Origin: Engraulis encrasicolus
Taxonomy: Eukaryota > Chordata > Actinopteri > Clupeiformes > Engraulidae
Assembly (NCBI RefSeq): GCF_034702125.1
Contig: NC_085865.1
Span: 26,241,067 to 26,305,066 of the forward strand
Direction of reading: 5' to 3'
Length of the DNA: 64,000 bases
A model generated the notes under the pieces. It was given only the letters and a program-made list of their open reading frames with translations, ran no database searches and was not told where the DNA came from. Each line of letters opens with the position of its first letter. The stretch's first letter is position 1. The translations under genes and the position numbers were made by a program. Of the stretch, positions 34,672 to 45,804 are shown one piece after another.

Positions 34672-34850
34672 CGTTAAAACACGGCATTATAAATTTGTTG
34701 TTACCAGAATGGCAGTGACCGAGTCATAGTGTATTACTAAAGGCCCTGTGTTATGTCATAGTAGAGTAGTAGGCCTACTATGGTAATTAACCTTTGAATG
34801 ACTATTACAGGGTGCCTTAGATGGTACGGCATGTGCATTAAGGGTTTAAT
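34672..34850. repeat. dispersed MITE-like repeat, copy 2
   Basis: Matches 3087-3258 over nearly all its length, ending GTGCATTAAGGGTTTAA. It includes one TAGGCCTA palindrome at 34770 that copy 1 lacks. Confidence 0.55.
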
Positions 34851-34859
34851 GAATGGAAA

Positions 34860-35615
34860 CTAGGCTAGGCAACTACATTAATGCATGTGCACAACACGGC
34901 TTTTGCGCTGCTGAAATTGTGATAATGAGGACTCTGTGTCACTCAGTTAAAAACAAAAAACAAAACAAAAAACGGTTAAACCAATCAAGAAGACTGTAAT
35001 GGTGATGGTTCTTTCTTTCCAGCTCTTCTGCTAACAGATGGAGGTAGTCATAATGAAAACGGAAAGAAAATCAATAGACGATGTAGCACACACGTGTGTT
35101 CACCCTTTGAGTGCACCAGAGTCATGTTCAATCGAGCGAGTGTTGCATCGTCTTCCTGGTCCAAGAAGAAAAGTGGAAAAGGTGCCAGGTTTGGCTTGTC
35201 GTACAAAATCCTTGTGAGTCGTCATGCCTTTCTCACTTGGCGGAAGTGTTAAAGAGTCTCAAAGGGAAGTGTTAAAATATTAAATTGTAATGTCACCTTA
35301 CAGTGATACCTATCAGAAGAAAAAAATGGCAACATCAGATTGTATCACCTTGCTGAACAGTGTACAAAACAGTGAGTGTATAAAATCGAATGTAACCTAA
35401 GTAATTAGTTACCATGTGATGGATGCCCTGTGCTCCCTCTTTGAAATTCCAATTTTTCCAATTCATTCTATTATTTAGTATAATCCACTGCCATCTGTGC
35501 TAAGCATCAGAACTTCCCTAGTGTAGCAACTTGGTGACTAGCCAGCTTGAAAATCCTTTTTTTGGGAAGGGGTGGTGGGGGCCAATTCATGTGGCTAATT
35601 TGGGCTGTGGGGAGC
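34860..35615. other. unannotated spacer
   Basis: No exon, repeat or element end is recognised. Confidence 0.35.
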
Positions 35616-35623
35616 AACGATTG

Positions 35624-36667
35624 CATGGGCGTAGATTTGGGTAGGGACGGTCGTGACATGTCACAACCAATATTCAAGGGATATAAAATAGTCCCGACCA
35701 ATTTTTGACATAGGCTATAATTAAAAAAATAAAAAATAAATAAATAACTGAACGAAAACCGACATTGATTAGTTAAATATTTCTATATACTATGCAGTGG
35801 TAGCATTCATTTAAAAAAACATTTTAAATTGGCTAGTTAGTGAGCTTTGATGACCCATGCCGCTATTGGCTGCAACAAGCGGCAGGCGAAAGCAGTGGTC
35901 CACGCTGGTGGTGCTGAAAAGTGAACGCATCTGTCTCATATTGGAATTAAACTCAAACGGCATAGGCCTACATGTTCCCTTCTGAATTTGACATTTGTGA
36001 GCCTCAGAGATACCAAAAAGAAAAGGACGACTGGCATAAGAAGTTATGCTACCTCAACAGTAAGCCTACGGCCCCATAAGATTTCATCTAGGCTACACAT
36101 GTGTTGCATGTTTCGGTGTTTAGGTAAGATAAGCGTTATCCTCCTACCCTCCCTTTTCTTTTTCGAGTGCAAGTTTTAACAGTCTCGTTGTAGCAATCAA
36201 TTAAGCCATGGCAGATGCAAATAAACATGGGAATGAATGAATGAGAGAGTCATGGAAATATGCTGGAGATGCTGCCGTTTGAATTAAACTTAGTTGCTGT
36301 AGCCTGGTGGCTATCCACACACCTCACACAATGCATGCCATAATTGCAAAACATTCCGACTGTCAAACTAGGCTACTCGATAGCTAAATGCGATTTATGC
36401 TTGCTCATTTCGGTTGCCGCGTGTGCCGCGTGTGCCGCATGTTGTAAAAAGTTTGGCAAAAGGAATTCATTTCAAGTTGTGATTCCTCTGACATTCTGAG
36501 AATAAAAGTCAAGTTTTAGATATTGTCAGACAAAAAAGGGTCGTTTATTCTCCCAGGACAAAGGGGCTCGGCCTTGATGGAGCTTGACTGCTTTTACAGA
36601 AAGTAGCCCAAGAGTAGCCTGGCCTACGTCTTTAAAGGAGCCGCTACCCTTTTAAAGTCAGATACAG

Positions 36668-36715
<48 letters not shown>

Positions 36716-37072
36716 AATTGTTATGTTGTCCAGGCCCATTAGAAATGCTTAGTCGTTGAAGCAATTTTGTTTAACTAAATGTTAAATAGAATTATCTGTG
36801 TTGAACATGTAGCCTACCACTTACTGTATAGCACTGTTCATTTTGGGAAAAGGATATGAGCCCTGTTCTAATGTGCCACCTGGTTTAAGAAACAGTCTTC
36901 CTTACTTATAGGCCCTAGTCATTATTTCGGTAGGGCGCATAGGCCTATATTGAATGAGCCTAGATTAATTTTATAATACCAGTCCGATTAATCTAGATAA
37001 AGAATCTATGTAATTATTTTTTTTTTGGTTGAAGTTGTCCCTACCAAAATTCAAGCCAAACCTACGCCCTTG
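35624..37072. mobile_element. non-autonomous hAT-like element, 1.45 kb
   Basis: Ends CATGGGCGTAGATTTGG and CCAAACCTACGCCCTTG are inverted repeats (15 of 17 positions). AACGATTG flanks both sides exactly (35616-35623 and 37073-37080). Subterminal TAGGGAC and GTCCCTA words add to the foldback. Inside are a CT microsatellite (36673-36713) and a short codon-like stretch at about 35978-36080 ending in a stop and followed by GTAAG. No transposase is identified. Confidence 0.85.
36673..36713. repeat. (CT)n microsatellite
   Basis: About 20 units, inside the hAT-like element. Confidence 0.96.
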
Positions 37073-37080
37073 AACGATTG

Positions 37081-38224
37081 CTTCCAGAAAGCACATTTTT
37101 CATGTACTCTCGGTGGTTCAACCTTAGCCATTTGGACCATGCATGTGCCATGCCCTTGTAAGCAGCCAACATGATAGCCTGTTTTCTCTCAGCCTTGTGC
37201 TCAGTGATCAGTGAGACATAGTCAAAAGCAAAATGAGGTCCAGAAGCAAATTTACTTCAAGGATTTTGATGCATCCAAAGCCATTCTCTTGTAACTCTAA
37301 CAAAAAAATGTTTTATGACAGTTTTGCTACTTTTGATTTCGGCTTTGGTTGAAAATGGAGGTAATATTGATCAATTTGTCTGTCTGTCCCACTTTAACTG
37401 TTGTTATGCTCTGTGTGATACTGTGTCTGTCCCTGCACCTCTAATAAGCTCATTATGAGTTGAGATTTTTCTGACTCACTGTGAAGATGAAAGAAGAAAA
37501 ATAAACATTTAGTTTTGGAAAGTTCAGGCTGAGGGTAAGCATAAGAATGAGACAAAATTTGCTTGTGTTCACACACCAGTTTTCAAGCAGTAGCCTACAA
37601 GCATTTTGGAGGAGACAGGTGTCCCTTAAAAGCGGTAGGCCTATGTAGGCCTAACTGAATTGGAGTAGTCCTATATTTAAAAGCAAATATGTAGTATGAT
37701 TACTCATTAGATTTTCAATGATTGTTAAAGTTACATGTTTTAAACATTACAGGTATTATTTTAACCATAACTCAGACCTTACACATGAATGTGCTTGAGA
37801 CTGATGTGGCCTACTCTATTTGGCAGTCCAATAGAGCACAAATTCCATTACCTCTGATGGTAGCAAAGAAATCCAATAGGCCAACAGATAGAGGCAGGAT
37901 GAAGCAAAACAAAACACTCTGACCAAAACCCTATCTCTGAAATTGACTAGGCAATGCCATCCTGCCACGCTCTCTAAAGAAGAGGGTGGGGTGGACTTCA
38001 TAGAGGTGTTTTTCTGTTCCATTTGTTCTTCATCCGTTATATTCTTTCTTTTAAAAAATCCCTCCAGACAGACCATCTCATGCGCATAAGTAAAATCATG
38101 AATGCCGCATGAAATGGAAGTGTGAAAAAATGAAAAGAAGGGGGGCACGTTGCCTGATTATCATAGACTTGCAATCGTGATTCGATTAGAAGCAACGCCG
38201 CCGAAGGTGTTGCGTCACTAGGAG
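37081..38224. other. unannotated spacer
   Basis: Two adjacent TAGGCCTA palindromes occur at 37636 and 37646. No exon or element boundary is recognised. Confidence 0.35.
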
Positions 38225-38231
38225 GGCGCAG

Positions 38232-38400
38232 CCTGGCTTGGGGGCACGGTGGGTCAATGAACTTAGACATCGTACCATTATGCCAGCAACACGGGTTCGA
38301 TTCTGGCCCGAGGTCCTGTGCCGATCCTTCCTCTCTCTCCCACTTGTTTCACACTCTCTCCTTCCTAATAATAAAGCCATGAAAATCCCAAAACATATAT
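38232..38400 (+). mobile_element. tRNA-derived SINE, second type
   Basis: Head GGGGCACGGTGGGTCAATG with box B ACGGGTTCGATTC at about 38289, then CTGTGCCGATCCTTCC, a pyrimidine-rich stretch and an AATAATAAAGCCATGAAAA tail. It abuts the MITE at 38401. Confidence 0.65.
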
Positions 38401-38767
38401 TTAAAGGTTCACTGTGTAGGATGGTGGTTAGAGTAGGTATTGCAACTATGCTGCTCATTGAAAATGTGTTGTACTGCCAATTTTGATCTTTTCATGAATA
38501 TTTACTAGGTAAATAATTAACTAATATTTACTACTATGACCAAAGTACAGTACGTCTTACAGCTAAAAATGTCTATTTAATTCCAAATGGCGGAGAATGG
38601 AGAAGATCGCCCCTTTCATGTATGAAAAGTGAGATTTTCCCAGTCATAATGAATACTGAACATTTGATGGTGGTGATAAGTATCCATGAAAAATGTAACA
38701 TTTGTGAATGGGCAGCATGAATTCTGGAAAGAAACTGCTGAAAATATCACATAGCGGACCTTTTTAA
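38401..38767. mobile_element. MITE of the AAAGG...CACTGTG family, copy 4 (complete)
   Basis: Starts TTAAAGGTTCACTGTG and ends CACATAGCGGACCTTTTTAA. TTAA is present at both edges (38401-38404 and 38764-38767), compatible with a TTAA duplication (piggyBac or Kolobok type). It is the most complete copy in the window. Confidence 0.75.
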
Positions 38768-39061
38768 AAAATCTACAGAAGAAAAAAGAGAAAATCAAAA
38801 CAGTAACACAAATGGGACATGTCCACTGACCCATATGAAGCTACTACAACAGAAATATGAAAAAGATGTACTCGCATCAACAGATGGTTAAGTGGATTCA
38901 TGATTCCACTGAGTGAATCACACCACAAAGGAAAGGAGGCAGACCTAACTCCAGTGTTCTCACTTTCATCCCACGCTGGCTTTGATTTCGAAAAGACAGA
39001 ACACAGCACACCACAAAGAAAAATCATCATGCAGCTATGGCTTTTCCAACAGGCAAAGCTA

Positions 39062-39434
39062 TTATAGTGGGGTCGTAGGCATGTGCAATTTTTCTCAGTC
39101 ATTTCAAATTGGTGTTAAAGTTTGGTTTTCACTTCCAAGTTGAAGTTTAGGGTCTATAGAACAATTTGAGTTTGAGTGTCAAACACACAGATAACAAAAT
39201 GGCCTGCTGGGGGCGCTCTAAAATGTATAAACTGCTATAAGTTTTGATTAGTTTAACCAAATGTAACATATGAGGTATGTATGGATTCAGCATTAAGAGG
39301 AGAAACTGGTGAGCTAAGTATTGGGTCACCAGATTAAAGACACACTGTGTAATAAGCACGCTTTTAGCCCATGGACAGCAAAATTCAGGGTTTTTTTTTA
39401 AGATAAAGGGTGGAAATGCCCCCAAAGTTGCAAA
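39062..39434 (+). repeat. 360-bp dispersed repeat, plus copy
   Basis: Shares nearly its whole length with the inverted copy at 42322-42690: CAAGTTGAAGTTTA, TGGCCTGCTGGGGGCGCTCT, ATTAAGAGGAGAAACTGGTG and AAGGGTGGAAATGCCCCCAA. It also carries a TTAAAG.CACACTGTGTAATAA block at 39334. The right side is cut by a TG microsatellite. Confidence 0.8.
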
Positions 39435-39436
39435 GT

Positions 39437-39556
<120 letters not shown>

Positions 39557-39565
39557 GGGATGTGC

Positions 39566-39678
39566 ATGTATGGAGGTGCCTTTCAGCAATGGGTAGGGAG
39601 AGGTAAGGGTGGGATTCAAACCTGCAACCCTCTGACAGACGAACACCTGATACCCAGTAGGCCACTGCCACTTACTGT
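39566..39678 (-). mobile_element. tRNA-derived SINE fragment
   Basis: The minus strand reads GGGTTGCAGGTTTGAATCCC (box B) then CACCCTTACCTCTCCCTACC and a short body, the same head as the SINE at 11409. The 3' body is lost to the TG tract. Confidence 0.65.
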
Positions 39679-39904
39679 ATAGAGTGGCCACAGCAGCATA
39701 TTAGGCCACGGTTGTCCAAGTCCTACAAGGTTGCACGTGTGTGTGTATGAATGAAGATTCTAAAGGTGACAGTTTGGCAGTCAATAGCTGAGTAATATGT
39801 GCAGCCTTATCTCCAAAAGTTTTACAAGTTGTCAAATGATATTGACACACAAATGGCATAACCCTGTTCTTCATGTCAAAGCTGAGATCACTTTTCTAAG
39901 CCAA

Positions 39905-40156
39905 ATGGTTCAGTCAAAAAGTGGACATAGCAGACATAGTGAACATAGCAGACTGGACTCCATACTGGAAAATGACAGACACCCCCTGCACCCGCTTCTG
40001 GCCAACCAGAGGAGCGTGTTCAGCTACAGACTCCGGGCCTTACCCTGCCGTACAGACAGACTACGGAAGTCATTTGTTCCTAGGGCCATCCAGCTCTTCA
40101 ACACCACACAGAAAGACACAATGAAAGAGATTGTCATTGGTGACTGGACAGCCTAA
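39905..40156 (+). pseudogene. C-terminal remnant of LINE ORF2
   Basis: The frame ends ...HPLLANQRSVFSYRLRALPC then RTDRLRKSFVPRAIQLFNT, a stretch typical of the extreme C terminus of fish LINE ORF2, and stops after GDWTA. The RT and endonuclease parts are absent, so it has no function of its own. Confidence 0.65.
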
Positions 40157-40590
40157 ACCCACCCCCACCCCCATCCCGATTTTTTTTTAATCTCTACTGA
40201 ACAGCTACACTTCAACCTACACCCCCCCCCCCCCCCCCCCCCCCCACCCCCACCCCCATTGAGCAAGCGCCTGCACTACCTTGGACACTTTAAGGGACTG
40301 CTCAACACAGGACAATAAAATCACTACACCCCACCTCAGCTACCTCACCTATCCCCTGGGATAGCATCTGTGAACTATTTAATTCTGCAATTTATTCTTA
40401 CTGGACTATCTCAACCACTGAAAAGCTACTGTGAACTGACATATTTTTATTTTTTATTACTTTTATTTTTTAACTGAGGGACTTCTACAATGCACAATCA
40501 TTAGAACTATTTTGGCTCTTTTATGTGTACTGAACACTTTTATCTTGACTTTTTGTGTATATGTATGCAACATGATGCCCTACAAGAACC

Positions 40591-40591
<1 letters not shown>

Positions 40592-40672
<81 letters not shown>

Positions 40673-40800
40673 CAATGTGTGTGTGTGTGTGTGGGGGGGG
40701 GGTTGAGAGAGAGAGAGAGGATATGTGTGTGTGTGTGTGTGTGTGAGAGAGGGGGAGAGGGAAGGAGGGAGGGAGGGAGGGAGAGAGAGTGTGTGAGGCG
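40592..40800. repeat. (TG)n and (GA)n compound microsatellite
   Basis: TG runs at 40592-40671, 40676-40692 and 40724-40744 are interspersed with G8, GA and GGGA tracts. They lie within the LINE 3' untranslated region. Confidence 0.95.
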
Positions 40801-41379
40801 ATATACTTTTACTGTAATGTGCATTTATGTGTATAAGTTCTTTGTGTACGTTTGGATTTGTGTATTTATGTAAGCTGACAGACACCTTAATTTCCTTCGG
40901 GATCAATAAAAGTACTCTACTCTACTCTACTCTACTCTATTCAGGCCTATGCGCTGAGCTGTTCACACATTTTTTTCTAAGTGAATGGGGTCACATCATA
41001 GGGATTTTAAGAGAACATTTTTAAGAGTTGGCTAATGATCTTAACAAAGTTTGTATTCAGAGCCAAGACCTCTCTGACAATGGTTTTACCTCGTCGAAAG
41101 GTGAGTGGTTTATTTTATTCTATTAAAAACCCCAGGACAGGTCACCTCTCACTATAACTGTTTGTGACATCATCATCTTGACCATTCTACCATTCATTTC
41201 AATGAGGGGGAAAACAGAGAGAAAACTGAGGAAAACAAATCTGGTGAACGGATGAAAGGGGGTAGGCCAGGCGAAAAACCTTTTTGAGCTGTTCGTTTTG
41301 GCACTCAAACCGTGTCTCTATCTCTAACGCTGCAACGATTCAAAGCCACCATACTAATGAATGGAGGTGAATGGAAAAA

Positions 41380-41515
41380 AACGTAGAATAATAATAAACT
41401 GTCGATGAACAATTAGTATGCTTTCCCGCAAGCATACTAAATAATAAACTGTCGGACAACAATTAGTATGCTTGCTGGGGGCAAGCAGAGGCCTTTGGCA
41501 AGCATACTGAATAAT
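41380..41515. repeat. short tandem palindromic repeat
   Basis: AATAATAAACTGTCG...AACAATTAGTATGCTT occurs twice (41387 and 41442). AGTATGCTT/AAGCATACT pairs create small hairpins. Confidence 0.7.
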
Positions 41516-41559
41516 ACTATAGGACTATTTCATACATGGAAGACACAATCATCTGCTGT

Positions 41560-41863
41560 TATGAAGACATCTCTGTCATCTGGGAACTGTCCATTTGTTA
41601 CCAGCACAGTTGACAGGAATAAAAAAATTTATTATCTGCATTTGCCAGAAATGCCTGCCAATCTGGTAACAAATGGACAGTTCCCAGATTTGGACTACAC
41701 TACCAAAGATGCCGTTGCCAAAGATGTATTCCAACTAGAGGTGAAGTGCAGCTGTACTAGTACTTGTACAAATACACCTGCCAGATCTTGATGCAAGTGC
41801 ATGAAGGCAGAGTGCACACGTCTGTGCAAGTGCACATGCAATGCACATGCAATGCAAAAAGAC
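41560..41863 (+). pseudogene. possible Cys-rich coding remnant
   Basis: A frame with ordinary-looking residues (YYLHLPEMPANLVTNGQF) runs into VKCSCTSTCTNTPARS, a stop, then in the same frame CKCMKAECTRLCKCTCN. The spacing of paired cysteines across the stop resembles transposon-associated CXC-type zinc modules, but this is only a pattern match. No start or upstream exon is identified, so the call is tentative. Confidence 0.3.
41578..41689. repeat. perfect 27-bp inverted repeat (hairpin)
   Basis: ATCTGGGAACTGTCCATTTG plus TTACCAG at 41578-41604 is perfectly complementary to 41663-41689, with a 58-bp loop. It lies inside an open frame (41468-41791). Confidence 0.9.
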
Positions 41864-42002
41864 TGACCACTGACTGTTATTGTATCTGTTCTCTGTCATA
41901 GTTATTGTAGAGTGGAGTATTGGGATAAATGTTAGCCATATGTCTTCTGTTTGTTTTTGAATGCCGGAAAAAACTGTTGTTCCTCATAGTATATCATCAT
42001 CC

Positions 42003-42067
<65 letters not shown>
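42003..42067. repeat. (TTA)n microsatellite
   Basis: About 21 trinucleotide units. Confidence 0.97.
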
Positions 42068-42321
42068 GATTTACTTTCTTTTAGATATAAAGTTTTTTGT
42101 GAATAAAATGATGGCTTGATTGGAAAAAAAGCTGTTACTCATGATCCTAAATTCATAAACTCAAAGTTGCAAGTTGGGTGCTAAGTATGACATAGGCTTT
42201 ATGCAGCCATATTTGTGTATAGGTATCCTAAGTATCTGTGTGCTTCAGGGATATTCTGAACAAATCAAGTTGAATGATATCCCAGGCTTTATTTACAATA
42301 GCTTGTAACAATAAATTATGT

Positions 42322-42690
42322 TTCATTGCAACTTTGGGGGCATTTCCACCCTTTATCTTAAAAAACCCCCCTGAATTTTGCTGTCTATGGGCTAAACGTG
42401 TGTTTATTACATAGTGTGTCTTTAATCTGGTGACCAAATACTTAACTCACCAGTTTCTCCTCTTAATGCTGAATCCATACATACCTCATATGTTACATTT
42501 GGTTAAACTAATCAAAACTTATAGCAGTTTATACATTTTAGAGCGCCCCCAGCAGGCCATTTTGTTATCTGTGTGTTTGACACTCGAACTCAATTTGTTC
42601 TATAGACCATAAACTTCAACTTGGAAGTGTAAACCAAACTTTAACACAAATTTGAAATGACTGAGCCTAATACGACTCCACTATTACACT
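42322..42690 (-). repeat. 360-bp dispersed repeat, minus copy
   Basis: Inverted counterpart of 39062-39434. On this side the similarity block is intact at the end lost to the TG tract in the other copy, so the original repeat may extend left to about 42240. Confidence 0.8.
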
Positions 42691-42920
42691 TGAATGTTAG
42701 TGAAGGACACTTCCAGCAGTAGATATCTTTTAAGCCTTTTTTTAAAGCCCACCTGGGAAACTCCAACTGCCACTGTCATTGTGACACAGCACTCCACAGC
42801 GCACAAGTGTTCACTACACACTGCACACAACAAAATTACATTTTATGCCTTACCCGTGCAAGGGGGCAGCCCCCAATGGCCCCCCAAGGGAGCAATGGTC
42901 GTTACGGTACCATGCTCAGG

Positions 42921-43431
42921 AGCCCTATCTCACGCCTTTCGTAAAGTCTTCACGAAAAAAATAGAGTAATTTTCGTGGTGCATTCACGTTATTGCCCGCC
43001 TTTTGTAAAGTCTTCACGAAAATAATAGATTAATTTTCACGCTGCCTATTCACTTGAATTGCCCCACTGCTGCTATGGTTATCCAAACATCTGCAGGGGC
43101 GGGGAGGGGGTGCTGACAGAACACTGCTGATACACTCGGGACTCACTAATTCGACGCCCTTTCGGTACTTACGCCTTATGTCCCCTAAACCTAAACCTAA
43201 ACCTAAACCTAACCCTAACCTTAACCCTAACCTTGACCCTAAACCTAACCCTAAATTACTTGTTTGAAATGTTTGATTATAGTCGGGCAATTCAAGTGAA
43301 TAGGCAGTGTGAAAATTAATCTATTATTTTCGTGAAGACTTTTACGAAAGGCGGGCAATAACGTGAATGCACCACGAAAATTAAGCGATTTTTTTTCGTG
43401 AATGCTTTACGAAATGATTGAGATACGGTTG
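42921..43431. mobile_element. fold-back element with telomere-like loop
   Basis: TGCTCAGG flanks both sides (42913-42920 and 43432-43439), an 8-bp duplication. The arms are long inverted repeats: TTTCGTAAAG...TTCACGAAAA, CGTGGTGCATTCACGTTATT and AATAATAGATTAATTTTCAC (43016-43040) against 43300-43330. The loop holds CCCTAA/CCTAAA repeats at 43182-43255. It is 511 bp and non-coding; hAT-like by duplication size. Confidence 0.85.
43182..43255. repeat. telomere-like (CCTAAA/CCCTAA)n tract
   Basis: About 12 units: CCTAAA repeats first, then CCCTAA and CCTTAA/CCTTGA variants. Located in the loop of the fold-back element. Confidence 0.9.
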
Positions 43432-43584
43432 TGCTCAGGGTATCTCAGTCATTTAGGAGGATGGGGGAGAGCACTGGTTAATTACTCCTCCCACCAACCT
43501 GGTGGATCGGGAGTCGAACCGGTAACCTTTGGGCTACAAGTCTGACGCCCTAACTGCTTACCCATGCTGCTGCCCATCTACCTG

Positions 43585-44285
43585 TCAATTAACTGTATCT
43601 ATCTGAAAATCTGTGTAACATATCCCAACTGTGGAAATGTCTGCTTATCAAGATACCTGGTGTGCAAACAGGGTGCTTGTAGTCAAAAGCATTTTTTTTT
43701 GATGTGTTGAGAGGGAGGTTTGCTACTGATTTTAGCTAAGCTGTGGTAGTTGGCATCAATTACGATTGGCGTGTCAGAGCAGAGTGATCAACTTAACAAT
43801 GAACCACCTTCACCTTTACTACCATTTTTTAGTGTGATGAGATCTAGATGTGTAGACATGTAACTTGATCTACTGAGATCTACGCATGCATTAATTTGAC
43901 ATGCTCCCTTGGGTATGTTGTTCCCCTTTAATGAAAGATGTGCACAACATTTCAGGTTTGAATTATGATCTTTTAATAACTTCCCAAAATGACATAATAC
44001 CTCATGCAAATGAGTCTAATATACCCACATAACAGCTTACAAATAGATAAATGGATTGTTAGATTAGTCCAGTCAGGGTCTGTCAGTGGTGGGAGGTTGC
44101 TTTGTTCTTGTACCTCCTGTTGTTCGATCCTGGCCTTTGACTGAGGAAGTCGTGCAGTTAAATTAAGCATCCGTTCATGGGGGGAGAAGATGGTTGTGAA
44201 GCGCTTCGCAGGAAGTCTGAAAACATGAAGGCACCAGAGTCCTCCAGTCCAGACCACCCCCAGACCAGGTGCTTCCTCTCCCCTC
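43585..44285. other. unannotated spacer
   Basis: No recognised exon. The frame at 43973-44257 (minus) is unsupported. Confidence 0.35.
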
Positions 44286-44293
44286 AGTGTGTG

Positions 44294-44581
44294 CAGGGCC
44301 GGTTCTAGTGAATTTGGTGCCTTGGGTGAGCATCCACTTTACTTTTGTTTACATTTAGAGGCTGGCATCTTTAAACATAGTGTTGTACATCAGATCGAGC
44401 ACAGCTGATCTATTACCTACACAGTATACCGAGTGCATGTGAATAATCATTGTCAATGAAAAGTTTAATGTTTAATTTCACTTCACGTTGTAATTTTGTG
44501 GGACTTTTTGGCGTTACTGGCGCCCCCAAGACTGGCACCCTAGGCAACTGCCTTGCCTGCCTATTCCTAGCGCTGATCCTG
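44294..44581. mobile_element. hAT-type MITE
   Basis: Ends CAGGGCCGGTTCTAG and CTAGCGCTGATCCTG are imperfect inverted repeats. Subterminal GGTGCCTTGGGTGAGC pairs with GCACCCTAGGCAACTG. Flanks AGTGTGTG and AGTGCGTT match at six of eight bases, a decayed duplication. Confidence 0.65.
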
Positions 44582-44589
44582 AGTGCGTT

Positions 44590-45530
44590 CATTTCTTTCT
44601 GTGTTTGGTCACTAAGAACAACCTCCCCACACACACACACACACACACTTTTTTCTTAGGCCTGGTTCCAATTAGTTTTCATAATATAATCCATGCATGT
44701 TGCTTATGTGACGTTTCTATTAATGAGTTATGAATGACCCTCTGGTATATATTTGCCTCAGAGGCTCATTGAGATGTTATTGTTCGTTTTGCGGCAAATG
44801 AAATTACGAGCCATGAAGATGTCCTTCACTCTTCTATTTTTGTACTTTGGATGCTATACAATAGCGCAGCATTGTAGAATGTCAAGTGTGCTATTTTGTA
44901 GAATGTCAAGTGTGCTATTCGTCCTCATTTACTATTCCATGAATTAGTGGGAAAAAAACTGCTGTTCTCATTAAATAAGCATTAGTAAGGCCTGTTCTGG
45001 CTCAAAGTTTGACTTTGGTTGCTGTGCGCAAGCTGTAATCAGTGAAGTGCACTAACAGACGCTTTGAAAAAGTCATGTCTTCTTTTCTCATATTTTTTAG
45101 TGTGCAAGACAGAGTAAAATTCCACAACAGATGCTGTGCCTGACTCAGCCATTCTTGAAGTGTGTGGCACCTTTAAAGGTCTCCTTTCAAACATTTATGA
45201 GCACATCTTACCTGAACATTAAGATTTATGAAGGAACCTTCCGAAACCACACACTTAATAAATTGTCAAATATTTATCTACATCAGCGATTATGTCAGGA
45301 TTATTTATAATTATTATGTCTTACATTTCTTTGAGCTACTCATTCACTGTTTTGACAAATCCAGTCATCAGGACACAATGTAGATACATCTTCAGAATAT
45401 AAAGTAGTTGCATACTTGGTAGATTAATGTTTATCAACTCTTGCCATGCTTGCTACAAAGGTATGATTTCTTTATTCAGTAATGCAGTTTGTTAAAAGGA
45501 GGGGCTTCATAAAGAGGGCTTTCATGAAAC
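44590..45530. other. unannotated spacer upstream of the L2 element
   Basis: A (CA)n run of 11 units lies at 44628-44649 and a small duplication (AGAATGTCAAGTGTGCTATT) at 44876-44918. No gene is recognised. Confidence 0.4.
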
Positions 45531-45804
45531 CTGGATCAAAGGACTAGGGACGGGTGTACATAGATAGAAGGCATTCTGCTCCTCCTACTCAAGCGAGTAG
45601 GTCGCTTTTCTGCTTTGCTCCTGCCTAACTTCAATTTCTTTACTTTCTTTTCACACTATATCTTGGATTTTATTTGCCATCAGTTATACACAGTTTTAAC
45701 AAGTTTAGAGAAGAACAACAGAGGATTTTATTCATACATACATTAGTGTTTTTCACAAGAGAACCTAGAAGTCAAAACAATTGCTGAGCTGAAACAATAA
45801 CAAA

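Larger units (their letters stand above)
39880..40945 (+). mobile_element. 3' end of a non-LTR retrotransposon
   Basis: The coding remnant (39905-40156) is followed by an untranslated region. That region holds a C homopolymer (40223-40246), TG and GA tracts, and the ending AATTTCCTTCGGGATCAATA with (CTCTA)n tail units. Heavy 5' truncation is usual for such copies. The family is not resolved (CR1/L2/Rex-like group). Confidence 0.7.
42765..43582 (-). mobile_element. tRNA-derived SINE split by a fold-back insertion
   Basis: The right part (43440-43582) carries the head with box B GGAGTCGAACCGG (complement) and GACGCCCTAACTGCTTACCC. The left part (42765-42920) carries the body and tail (TTTTATGCC, CCGTGCAAGGGGGCAGCCCC, AACTCC). 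Same family as 20399-20742. The two halves join at the TGCTCAGG target site. Confidence 0.8.

Noticed and set aside
43182..43255. relic of a chromosome end or fusion point
   Set aside because: The tract lies symmetrically in the loop of a fold-back element with a target duplication, so transposition is a simpler explanation than a telomere fusion.
43973..44257. 94-codon minus frame
   Set aside because: No family resemblance and no exon signals; kept as spacer.
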